A stretch of 42,539 nucleotides of DNA from Phycisphaerales bacterium (GTDB lineage Bacteria; Planctomycetota; Phycisphaerae; Phycisphaerales; UBA1924), in NCBI GenBank assembly GCA_027019265.1, contig JALUWX010000080.1, positions 1 to 42,539 on the forward strand, in the 5' to 3' direction. Positions 36,364 to 42,539 of the stretch are shown one piece after another; within the stretch, counting starts at the first letter, position 1; every line of letters begins with the position of its first letter. The notes below the pieces were generated by a model. It had not been told where the DNA came from and did not search any database. It worked only from the letters and a program-made list of their open reading frames with translations. A program made the position numbers and the translations under genes.

Positions 36364-36433
36364 GCTTGAGCGTGTACAGCGACTGTTCGGAATGGTTGCA
36401 TGATCTGAAGAATATCGGGGGGTGCGGATGGGG

Positions 36434-36439
36434 TAGGAT
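36434..36439 (+). promoter_or_regulatory. -10-like element TAGGAT before gmhB-like gene
   Basis: Six nt to the ATG at 36446. In the divergent direction TACACG lies seven nt before the transporter ATG (36363), a weaker match. Confidence 0.45.
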
Positions 36440-36445
36440 CGTGCT

Positions 36446-37354
36446 ATGGCGCGTGCAGCAGTGTTTTTGGACCGGGACGACACGATCAATCGGAACGCGG
36501 ATCTTCCGAGCGAGGCGTGGGATGGGGTGAAGAAGGGGGACCTGCTCAAGCCCGAGTTCGCGATCCTGGTTCCCGGGGCGCGAGAGGCGATTGTCGCGCT
36601 GCGGAGCGCGGGGTACGCGATCGTGGTGATCACGAACCAGGGGGGCTTGGCTCGGGGTGGGGGGACGACGCGCGATGTGGAGGCGGTGAACGACGAGCTG
36701 CGTTCGCTCGTGAATGGGACGGAGCCCGGGGTGGATCCGGTGTTCGGGGAGCAGCTGATTGATGGGTTCTACTTTGCGCCGCATCATCCGGGGGGGGTGG
36801 TGACGCACTACTGCGATGATCATGGGTGGCGGAAACCGAACGGGGGGATGATCCGGGCGGCGTGCGCGGAGCTGGATCTGGATCCGGAGCGCTCGTGGAT
36901 GATCGGGGACAAGCTCCGGGACATCGAGGCCGGGATGGACGCGGGGATCGCGCGGTCGAGGTCGATCCTGATCGATCCGCAGGGGGATGCGCCGGACCTG
37001 GCTCGCGCGGCGGAGATGGTGCTCGGGTCGATCCCGGGTGGGAAGTCGGTTGAGGTGGATGATCCGAAGGTTTCGCCTGCGTCACGGGTGACGCTCCGCG
37101 CGGTGGATCCGGGGTTTGTCCCGATGCGGGACTCGAGGACGAGGGAGATGGTAGAGGTGATCGCGCGGGGGATCTCGGAGCGGACGGGGATCGTGCTGCA
37201 TGAGCTCGATGTGGATGAGGAACGGGTGGAGGCGCTGATCGGGACGCATCGGCTCGCGGCGCTGGCGTTTATGGCGGAGCTGCGCCGGGATACGAATCGG
37301 TGGCATGAACGTCAGTACGGGACCCCGCTGTGGGACCTGACGGAGCGGACGTGA
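36446..37354 (+). CDS. HAD-IIIA phosphatase, GmhB-like, with C-terminal extension
   Basis: 302 residues; GmhB is usually about 190. HAD motifs: nucleophile loop FLDRDDTIN (about 8-16), motif II VVITNQGGLARGG, motif III Lys in WRKPNGGM, motif IV GDKLRDIEAGMDAG. The family removes the 7-phosphate from heptose-1,7-bisphosphate or dephosphorylates histidinol phosphate. The zinc-binding Cys set of GmhB is mostly missing: the loop reads APHHPGGVVTHYCDDHGW with one Cys. The extra 100 C-terminal residues (MRDSRTREMVEVIARGI, HELDVDEERVEALIGTHRLA, WHERQYGTPLWDL) form a separate domain that I do not recognise. The glycosyltransferase gene follows at once, supporting a role in LPS heptose supply. Confidence 0.85.
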   Translation: MARAAVFLDRDDTINRNADLPSEAWDGVKKGDLLKPEFAILVPGAREAIVALRSAGYAIVVITNQGGLARGGGTTRDVEAVNDELRSLVNGTEPGVDPVFGEQLIDGFYFAPHHPGGVVTHYCDDHGWRKPNGGMIRAACAELDLDPERSWMIGDKLRDIEAGMDAGIARSRSILIDPQGDAPDLARAAEMVLGSIPGGKSVEVDDPKVSPASRVTLRAVDPGFVPMRDSRTREMVEVIARGISERTGIVLHELDVDEERVEALIGTHRLAALAFMAELRRDTNRWHERQYGTPLWDLTERT

Positions 37355-37374
37355 GGATGGGGGACGGGACTCCG

Positions 37375-38478
37375 ATGTTGCGGCTGCTTGTGGTGATGCC
37401 TTCGTGGGTGGGGGACGCGGTGATGGCGACTCCTGCGATCCGGAGGATCCGGGAGGCGCGGGCGGGGATATTCATCGGGGCGCTGATGCGGCCGACGATC
37501 GAGCAGGTTTTGAGGGGGAGTGATCTGTTCGATGAGGTGCACACGTACACGCCTCATGGGATGATGGCTCCCAAGAAGGCGGCGGCGAAGGTGCGGGGTC
37601 GGCGGTACGACACGGCGGTGCTTCTGACGAACTCGTTCTCGACAGCGTTGTCGGTGCGGATGGCTTTTATCCCGAGGCGGATCGGGTATGAGCGTGATGG
37701 GCGGGGGGTGCTGCTCACGGATCGGGTGCGTGCGCCGCGGGACAGGGACGGGTGGAAGATGGTGCCGGCGGTTGATTACTACTGGAACCTTGCGAATGTG
37801 GTGCTGGGGGAGGACGAGGTGGATTGGGGGGTGCATGTTCCGACGGATTGTGTGAGCTTGCCTTTGGCGCTGGATCCGGGGGCGCGGATGGAGCTTCCGG
37901 TGCTGGATGCAGATCGGGTTGCGGCGCATGGGGTGCTTGAGAGCGCGGGGGTTGGGCCGGGTGAGGACTATGCGCTGCTGAACCCGGGGGGGAACAACGA
38001 GAAGAAGCGGTGGGCGGCGGACCGGTTTGCGCGGCTGGGGGATTGGATGTCGCGCGAGTTTGGTTTGAAGGTGGTGCTCAATGGATCTCCCGGGGAGCGG
38101 GATCTGCTTGATGAGATTGTGTCGCTGAGCGAGACGGGGGTTGTGAGTCTGGTGGATCACGGGAGCACGCTGGGCGCGGTGCGCGCGATCATCGGGGGCG
38201 CGAAGGTGATGGTGACGAACGACACGGGGCCGCGGCACATGGGGGTGGCGCTGGGGGTTCCGGTGGTGTCGTTGTTCGGGCCGACGGATCCGCGGTGGAC
38301 GACGGTGCCTGTGGATCGGTTTGGGGATGGGAGTCCGAAGGAGATTGTGTTGGTTGCGGATGAGTCGCTCCCGGCGGAGGAGTCAGCGAATGACCATCCG
38401 GAGCGGTGCGCGATCGGGGTGATTTCGGAGGAGCGGGTGAGGGCGGCCGTGGGTTCGTTGCTTGCGCGTTCGAATTGA
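37375..38478 (+). CDS. Glycosyltransferase family 9, WaaF-like heptosyltransferase
   Basis: 367 residues from ATG 37375, chosen because MLRLLVVMPSWVGDAVMATP matches the usual WaaF/WaaC N-terminus; GTG 37351 (overlapping the gmhB-like stop) and ATG 37357 are alternatives. The C-terminal donor domain has LLNPGGNNEKKRWAADRFA and VTNDTGPRHMGVALGVPVV, then SLFGPTDPRWT, the ADP-heptose-binding signature of the family. It probably transfers heptose from ADP-heptose to the lipid A core at the inner membrane. Forms an operon with the phosphatase gene upstream. Which heptose position it adds cannot be decided. Confidence 0.9.
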   Translation: MLRLLVVMPSWVGDAVMATPAIRRIREARAGIFIGALMRPTIEQVLRGSDLFDEVHTYTPHGMMAPKKAAAKVRGRRYDTAVLLTNSFSTALSVRMAFIPRRIGYERDGRGVLLTDRVRAPRDRDGWKMVPAVDYYWNLANVVLGEDEVDWGVHVPTDCVSLPLALDPGARMELPVLDADRVAAHGVLESAGVGPGEDYALLNPGGNNEKKRWAADRFARLGDWMSREFGLKVVLNGSPGERDLLDEIVSLSETGVVSLVDHGSTLGAVRAIIGGAKVMVTNDTGPRHMGVALGVPVVSLFGPTDPRWTTVPVDRFGDGSPKEIVLVADESLPAEESANDHPERCAIGVISEERVRAAVGSLLARSN

Positions 38479-38512
38479 TTCTAATCCTGCGGGACGGGAT
38501 TGGTTCTTGTGC

Positions 38513-38518
38513 TACAGT
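38513..38518 (+). promoter_or_regulatory. -10-like element TACAGT before Cys-rich gene
   Basis: Eight nt to the ATG at 38527. Confidence 0.35.
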
Positions 38519-38526
38519 TTGGGCTG

Positions 38527-38985
38527 ATGAGGCTTCCGACGGTCCAGTTTGTCGCGACAGCGGTGTTTGCGCTGGGGTTCGTGCTGACGAGCTCGGGGTT
38601 GTCTCATGTGTTGCGGATTGTGCTGGATGATCGGCCGGAGTGGTCGGTGTGTGGGGAGGACATGTGTTCGTGTCTCCCGACGGAGATGCCCGAGGATTGT
38701 CCGTTGTGTGCGCTCGGATTGATGGATCCCGGGGGGGATCGGGTGTGTTCGGGTGAGAGGGATGGGGAGAAGCCCGTGAAGCGGGTTCCGAAGACTGATG
38801 AGACGGTGCAAGCGATCGATGGCGCGGTGAGCGCGTCGGCTTCGATGCTGTACCTGTCGATGTGTGTCTGGCGCGAGCGGGGTCCGGACGGTGGTTCGGA
38901 TGGGCTCGGGTGCTGGGCGCTGGTTGAGACGGACGACCCCGGGTCGAGATCGATCGGGGTTCCCACGCCGCCGCCGCGGGGTTGA
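38527..38985 (+). CDS. Small cysteine-rich exported or membrane-anchored protein
   Basis: 152 residues from ATG 38527. One N-terminal hydrophobic segment (VQFVATAVFALGFVLTSSGL), then a short Cys cluster (VCGEDMCSCLPTEM, DCPLCALGL, VCSGE) with C-x4-C-x-C and C-x2-C spacing suited to metal binding or disulfides. A Ser/Ala-rich middle with one more Cys (LYLSMCVWRE) and a Pro-rich C-terminus (GVPTPPPRG) follow. No known family. It lies between the heptosyltransferase and pilin-like genes. A location outside the cytosol is inferred from the N-terminus. Confidence 0.65.
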   Translation: MRLPTVQFVATAVFALGFVLTSSGLSHVLRIVLDDRPEWSVCGEDMCSCLPTEMPEDCPLCALGLMDPGGDRVCSGERDGEKPVKRVPKTDETVQAIDGAVSASASMLYLSMCVWRERGPDGGSDGLGCWALVETDDPGSRSIGVPTPPPRG

Positions 38986-39076
38986 GTGGGTTTGCTCCGT
39001 TTCCGTTTTTGATTGCTGATTGAAATCTGGACTGATTCTGTCCTCGGTGCGCGGCTTTCCGCGCGGGAGGTTGGTC

Positions 39077-39835
39077 ATGGCGACTCAAGGCGTGGGTGCG
39101 CGACGCGCGTTCACACTGATCGAGCTGCTTGTGGTGATCGCGATCGTCGCGTTGCTCATCGGGTTGTTGCTCCCTTCGCTCAAGTCCGCGCGTGACAGCG
39201 CGTGGTCGGCGGTGTGTCTGACGCGGATGCGTTCGCTCGGGCAGGCGACGGGGCTGTACTGCGACGACAACGCCGATGTGATCCATCGGTCGAAGCACAG
39301 TGTCGGGTTCTCGGGGGTTGCGCCTTGGTCGGTGCAGCTGTATCCGTACCTGACTGGGCGCGACTTCGAGGGGTCTTCGGATCTGTGGCAGGACCAATCG
39401 TGGTGGAACGCGACGAACGAGTTCTATCGGTGTCCGCACGATCGTCGGGTGAGCCCGATCGATCAGCCCGGGTTGCCTTTCGATACGGCCGCGATCAGCT
39501 ATGGGCTCAATGTGTATTTCGAGCTGCGGATGGACGAGATCGATCCGGAGGGGCGCGCGGGCGATGTGCGCGAGCCTTACCGGAAGCGTTCGTCTGTTCC
39601 GAGGGCTTCGGGGACGATCCTGTTCGCGGAGATGAAGGACACGATGAGCACGGACCACGTGATGGCGCATTACTGGCGCACCCGCGGGGTTCAGCCCGGG
39701 TACGAGGTCGCGGTGGATCGGCACGGGAACGGGGCGGGGTTTGTGTATCTGGATGGTCACGCTTCGACGGAGTCGCTCCGTGACGTGTACGACGCGGAGA
39801 GGGAACTCGATGCGTGGAACCCGGGCTCGCGTTGA
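39077..39835 (+). CDS. Type IV pilin-like (prepilin N-terminal) protein
   Basis: 252 residues from ATG 39077, which has GGGAGG six nt upstream; the frame opens earlier (39020) but without a ribosome site. The prepilin site GARRAFTLIELLVVIAIVAL is cut after a basic residue before F/T and provides the hydrophobic helix. The C-terminal domain has FYRCPHDRRV, SYGLNVYFEL, ILFAEMKD and a final VDRHGNGAGFVYLDGHAS. This H-x-DGH pattern is shared with the very large family of planctomycete DUF1559-like pseudopilins. No pilus machinery is next to it. Probably a surface pseudopilin. Confidence 0.88.
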   Translation: MATQGVGARRAFTLIELLVVIAIVALLIGLLLPSLKSARDSAWSAVCLTRMRSLGQATGLYCDDNADVIHRSKHSVGFSGVAPWSVQLYPYLTGRDFEGSSDLWQDQSWWNATNEFYRCPHDRRVSPIDQPGLPFDTAAISYGLNVYFELRMDEIDPEGRAGDVREPYRKRSSVPRASGTILFAEMKDTMSTDHVMAHYWRTRGVQPGYEVAVDRHGNGAGFVYLDGHASTESLRDVYDAERELDAWNPGSR

Positions 39836-39886
39836 GCGCTGGGTTGGTTTGACAATGACAACAACTCTCGATGAGAGGATTTCGAT

Positions 39887-40510
39887 ATGAAGACGATGAT
39901 GATTTCTGTGATGGCGCTTGGTTCGGTCTGTGGTTCGGCGATGGCGGAGCTTCCCCAGCTTCACGCTTGGCCGATGCAGCACATCATGCTGACGTTCGAC
40001 GGTTCGACGGTTGGTGCGCACGCGGATCCGACGGCGATGGACCCGGTTTTGCTCCAGCGGTTCTCGGGTGAGTCCTACGACGGTGCGGCTTCGGTGCTCG
40101 ATGATTCGTACTACTCGGATCAGTACGGGTGGCTCGCTGATGGATTCATCTCGCTCGGTGCGGATGAGTTCATGTGGATCGAGCGGGTGTCGTCGAGCGC
40201 GGGACTCAACGTCTACGAGGGCGGGATGCGCATGATGCGCGAGTTCCACTCGTACGACGCGATCCTCGGGACGGACGGGTCGAGCGATCGGTGGATGTGG
40301 GGCGGGACGATGACCCACAACTGGTACAGCGCGGACGCGCTGGGCGATTACGAAGCGACGTACTTTGTGTATGTCGGTGATGCGAACGGCGATGCGTATA
40401 CGCAGTACCAGGGCGCGGAGGTGACGCTGTACTTCAGCGCGGTTCCGGCTCCGAGCGCGATGGGGCTTCTGGGTCTGGCTGGGTTCGGCGCGATGCGCCG
40501 GAGGCGGTGA
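39887..40510 (+). CDS. Secreted protein with VPAP-RRRR C-terminal sorting tail (first of tandem pair)
   Basis: 207 residues. Signal peptide MKTMMISVMALGSVCGSAMA-ELP. The mature domain shares with the next protein YGWLADGFISL, LNVYEGG, AILGTDGSSDRW, MTHNWYSADALGDY and YVGDANG. C-terminus VPAPSAMGLLGLAGFGAMRRRR (the last 22 residues): a Pro-containing start, one hydrophobic helix and a basic end, as in PEP-CTERM/exosortase-type tails of planctomycetes. Start ATG 39887 has GAGAGGA upstream. Function of the beta-rich domain is unknown. No exosortase gene in the window. Confidence 0.85.
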   Translation: MKTMMISVMALGSVCGSAMAELPQLHAWPMQHIMLTFDGSTVGAHADPTAMDPVLLQRFSGESYDGAASVLDDSYYSDQYGWLADGFISLGADEFMWIERVSSSAGLNVYEGGMRMMREFHSYDAILGTDGSSDRWMWGGTMTHNWYSADALGDYEATYFVYVGDANGDAYTQYQGAEVTLYFSAVPAPSAMGLLGLAGFGAMRRRR

Positions 40511-40513
40511 GCC

Positions 40514-41158
40514 ATGGAACGGACTCTCTTTGCATTGACGGTTGGTGTTGTTGGTTCGTCGGCGTTTGCGAGTGCACCCACGTTGGGTGGTCCGATGAGT
40601 CACTTGCTCGTGACGGTGTTCGATCAGCAGGTGTTCATCGGGTTCGAGACCCCGAGCATGAGCACGGTGACGATGCAGCGCGCGGGCGATGACTTCGAGG
40701 GATCGGCTTCGATCCTGAACAACACGTCGTACAACGCGCAGTTCGGGTGGCTCGCGAACGGGTTCATCTCGCTCCCGGGCGGGTCGGGTGTGTTTGTCCG
40801 GACCCTTTCGATCTCGGAGCACCTGAACGTGTACGGGCAGGACAGTTTCGCGCCGATCCTCGGGACCGATGGGTCCGATGATATGTGGCAGTGGGACGGT
40901 CGGATGACGCACAACTGGTACTTGTCGGATGTGGCCGGGGATCAGCGCGCGGTGTACGAGGTGTTTGTCGGCGATGCGCTCGGGAACCCGCTCGATGGGT
41001 GGGTGTCGGGGCGTGTCGAGATCAACTTCGATCCCGCGTTGTCGGTGCCCGGGTCGGTCCGGGTGATCGGGGGCGCGTCGCTTGGGGTGGTTCCCGCTCC
41101 GGGTGCGCTGGGTGTGCTCGGGGTCGGTGCGTTGGTCGGGGTCCGGCGGCGGCGCTAA
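40514..41158 (+). CDS. Secreted protein with VPAP-RRRR C-terminal sorting tail (second of tandem pair)
   Basis: 214 residues. Starts three nt after the previous stop; the Shine-Dalgarno GGAGG (40499-40504) lies in the last codons of that gene, so translation is coupled. Signal peptide MERTLFALTVGVVGSSAFA. The mature part keeps FGWLANGFISL, HLNVYGQD, PILGTDGSDDMWQWDG and MTHNWYLSDVAGD, showing tandem duplication followed by clear divergence. Tail VVPAPGALGVLGVGALVG, then VRRRR. The two products may form a pair on the surface. An intrinsic terminator follows. Confidence 0.85.
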   Translation: MERTLFALTVGVVGSSAFASAPTLGGPMSHLLVTVFDQQVFIGFETPSMSTVTMQRAGDDFEGSASILNNTSYNAQFGWLANGFISLPGGSGVFVRTLSISEHLNVYGQDSFAPILGTDGSDDMWQWDGRMTHNWYLSDVAGDQRAVYEVFVGDALGNPLDGWVSGRVEINFDPALSVPGSVRVIGGASLGVVPAPGALGVLGVGALVGVRRRR

Positions 41159-41182
41159 CCCGTTGAGGTTTCGGGAGCTGCC

Positions 41183-41206
41183 CCCCCACTCCCCCACTCC
41201 CCCACT
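41183..41206. repeat. Three tandem CCCCCACT units
   Basis: An 8-bp unit repeated three times without interruption, just before the terminator. A short slippage-prone tract; copy number may vary among strains. Confidence 0.7.
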
Positions 41207-41222
41207 GCTGTGTGATCGTGAT

Positions 41223-41255
41223 GCGCCCGGGCTTTGTGCTCGGGCGCTTTCTTTT
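41223..41255 (+). terminator. Intrinsic terminator after the tandem secreted-protein genes
   Basis: Stem GCGCCCG (41223-41229) with CGGGCGC (41241-41247), an 11-nt loop, then TTTCTTTT (41248-41255). Confidence 0.85.
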
Positions 41256-41281
41256 GGTGTGCGGGATTGTGGGTGATCGCC

Positions 41282-41287
41282 TACGCT
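41282..41287 (+). promoter_or_regulatory. -10-like element TACGCT before gmk
   Basis: Six nt to the ATG at 41294; no Shine-Dalgarno in the interval. Confidence 0.45.
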
Positions 41288-41293
41288 CGGTTC

Positions 41294-41929
41294 ATGATGA
41301 CGAGCGATGATGCGCAGACACGGTACCCGCGGCTTCCGACGGACACGGACAACGGGCTATTGCTGATCATTTCGGGGCCTTCGGGTGTGGGGAAGACGAC
41401 GATCACGCGCGGGGTGGAGCGTTCGTTCGGGGATTCGGTGTTCTCGGTGTCGGCGACGACGCGCGCGAAGACGGAGGCGGACACGGAGGGGGTGGATTAC
41501 CACTTCGTCGGGGACGCGGAGTTCGATCGGATGGTCGAGGGGGACGAGTTCCTCGAGTGGGCGGATGTGTTCGGGAAGCGGTACGGGACCCCGAGCGCGT
41601 GGGTGGACGAGCAGCTCGCGCGGGGGCGGCTCGTGATTCTGGAGATCGACGTGGACGGGGCGCGTCAGGTGAAGTCGAAGAAGCCCGAGGCGTTTGCGCT
41701 GTTTATTCTGCCTCCGAGTGAGGAGGAGCTGCTGCGCCGGCTCCGGTCCCGGAAACGGGAAAGCGAGGAGCAGATCCAGAAGCGGTTTGCGGAGGCGCAG
41801 CGCGAGATCCGAGAGGCGCGGGAGTTGGGGATTTATGACTCGATGCTGGTGAACCAGGATCTGGATGAGTCGATTACGAAGGCCGCGGAACTCGTCGCTC
41901 GCGCGCGTCAACGCGCGAAGGACGATTGA
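41294..41929 (+). CDS. gmk: Guanylate kinase
   Basis: 211 residues from ATG 41294; ATG 41297 is adjacent. The frame extends to 41234, but that would run into the terminator of the previous gene. Phosphorylates GMP to GDP with ATP. P-loop SGPSGVGKTTITRG, SVSATTRAKTEADTEGVDYHFV (Arg and Tyr of the GMP site, positions about 52-73), GDEFLEWADVFGKRYGT, LEIDVDGARQVK, FILPPSEEELLRRLRSR, and the C-terminal helix. A longer N-terminal tail than usual (about 25 residues) precedes the P-loop. No rpoZ or other usual neighbours. Confidence 0.96.
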   Translation: MMTSDDAQTRYPRLPTDTDNGLLLIISGPSGVGKTTITRGVERSFGDSVFSVSATTRAKTEADTEGVDYHFVGDAEFDRMVEGDEFLEWADVFGKRYGTPSAWVDEQLARGRLVILEIDVDGARQVKSKKPEAFALFILPPSEEELLRRLRSRKRESEEQIQKRFAEAQREIREARELGIYDSMLVNQDLDESITKAAELVARARQRAKDD

Positions 41930-41956
41930 GATGGTGGTCTGGTTGGGGGGATTGGG

Positions 41957-42406
41957 TTAGCAGCCGCAGCCTGAGGCCTGGTCGTTGTTACCGCCGCAGC
42001 AGGCGTCCATGGGGATGTAGCGGAACTCTTCTTTGACGATTTTGCCGTTCTCGACGGTGTAGTTGGCGACTTCCTTCATCTTCATCCGGGGGAAGGTGCC
42101 TTGTTTGCATTCGGCGTCGAGTTCGAAGATGACGGAGAAGCCGTCGGTGCCGATGAAGGGGCCTTCGACTTCGCAGCCGTAGCAGGTGATGTTTTTGGCC
42201 CATTCCTGGTACTTGGCGATGACGGCTTCTCGTCCGACGTAGGTTTTGCCGTCGCCTTCGATGGAGGTCCAGGAGTCGGCGAAGTGCTTGTCCCAGATTT
42301 TGGAGTCGTACTCGACGTAGTCCATGGATTCGTCGCCGGCTTTGCAGTGGGCGACGAGGTCTTTGGCGATGGTGGTGATGGTCTTGTCCTGGGTCGCGGT
42401 GGTCAT
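41957..42406 (-). CDS. NTF2/SnoaL-like fold protein with Cys-rich C-terminus
   Basis: 149 residues from ATG 42406 (MTTATQDKTITTIAKDLVAH); GGAGA is six nt upstream, so the longer reading from 42514 is rejected. Composition and pattern (LVAHCKAGDESMDYVEYDSKIW, WTSIEGDGKTYVGREAVIAKYQEW, YTVENGKIVKEEFRYIP) fit the SnoaL/NTF2-like alpha+beta barrel. The last residues, MDACCGGNNDQASGCGC, carry four cysteines, unusual for the fold and suited to metal binding. Cytosolic. The upstream region has a recognisable promoter with a near-palindrome across the -35. Confidence 0.82.
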   Translation of the reverse strand: MTTATQDKTITTIAKDLVAHCKAGDESMDYVEYDSKIWDKHFADSWTSIEGDGKTYVGREAVIAKYQEWAKNITCYGCEVEGPFIGTDGFSVIFELDAECKQGTFPRMKMKEVANYTVENGKIVKEEFRYIPMDACCGGNNDQASGCGC

Positions 42407-42458
42407 GGTGGGTCTCCGTGTATGTGGCGCGGGGTGCGCGTGTTTGGTATCTGATTGG

Positions 42459-42487
42459 ATGATATCGGATCTTGTGATCGATACAAG
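42459..42487 (-). promoter_or_regulatory. Promoter with near-palindromic operator upstream of NTF2-like gene
   Basis: -35-like TTGTAT (42486-42481), 16-bp spacer, -10-like TATCAT (42464-42459), giving a leader of roughly 45 nt. CTTGTGATCGATACAAG (42471-42487) is a near-perfect inverted repeat (arms CTTGT/ACAAG around ATCGAT) covering the -35, as a repressor site would. The remaining bases to 42539 show no gene. Confidence 0.5.
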
Positions 42488-42539
42488 GGGGGATCTCGTA
42501 AATGTCCGGTTCAATTGTGGGGGCGCGGGTTTTCCGGGG

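Noticed and set aside
33761..36823. Single 1020-residue fused reading frame joining transporter region and epimerase
   Set aside because: Only the part from 34981 downwards is coding in that frame; upstream it is out of frame with the transporter, whose own frame (34978-36363) has clear membrane spans.
39009..39040. TTGATT...TGATTC as a promoter for the pilin-like gene
   Set aside because: The -10 match is too poor, and several equally weak alternatives exist in the same AT-rich stretch.
38189..41197. 1002-residue minus-strand frame
   Set aside because: Antisense to five or more well-supported genes; Arg/His/Pro-rich shadow created by strand composition.

Overview
The window looks like chromosomal DNA of a planctomycete of the class Phycisphaerae. 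It is GC-rich. Four large secreted proteins end in the 'GC-type' dockerin tail (two DxNxDGxxDxxD loops, then a final Gly-Cys-Pro) that is typical of that group. There are tandem secreted proteins with VPAP...RRRR tails (the planctomycete form of PEP-CTERM), two Hanks-type kinases with a single membrane span and C-terminal TPR-like helices, and LPS-type envelope genes (heptose phosphatase, heptosyltransferase, lipid acyltransferase), which point to a Gram-negative envelope. No rRNA, tRNA, CRISPR array, transposase or prophage was seen.

Layout. 0-1.3 kb: quinolinate synthase (nadA). 1.4-7.0 kb: two tandem FG-GAP/dockerin paralogues on the minus strand; the downstream one is split by a single in-frame TAG. 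7.0-7.7 kb: a perfect parS-type palindrome inside the first codons of an FtsB/DivIC-like gene, at the point where the plus strand changes from C-rich to G-rich. This suggests the window lies at or close to the replication origin. 7.7-12.1 kb: miaA, then small hypothetical genes separated by repeat arrays. 12.1-18.2 kb: response regulator, LpxL-like acyltransferase, coiled-coil membrane protein, a short dockerin protein, a PAS-LuxR regulator and two MgtC-type membrane proteins. 18.5-24.0 kb: purB, leuS and a SRAP peptidase. 24.0-27.5 kb: a Ser/Thr kinase and a two-gene 'split Aer' aerotaxis module. 27.7-36.4 kb: class I aldolase, a seven-repeat LVIVD propeller/dockerin protein, a second kinase, a Tat-exported NAD epimerase and a nucleotide-transporter-like MFS protein. 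36.4-42.5 kb: gmhB-like and waaF-like genes, a Cys-rich small protein, a pilin-like protein, tandem VPAP-tail proteins, gmk and an NTF2-like protein.

Two features cut across the window. First, at least 13 genes, mostly housekeeping or signalling, have a TANNNT -10-like hexamer only 5-9 nt before the start codon and no Shine-Dalgarno, so their mRNAs are probably leaderless. Secreted proteins and several small hypotheticals instead have good Shine-Dalgarno sequences. Second, intergenic gaps carry a modular set of hairpin repeats (here called A, B, C, D) in a recurring order A-C-B-D ending at the 3' end of a minus-strand gene.

All calls come from reading motifs and composition by eye. No database search, alignment or skew computation was run.
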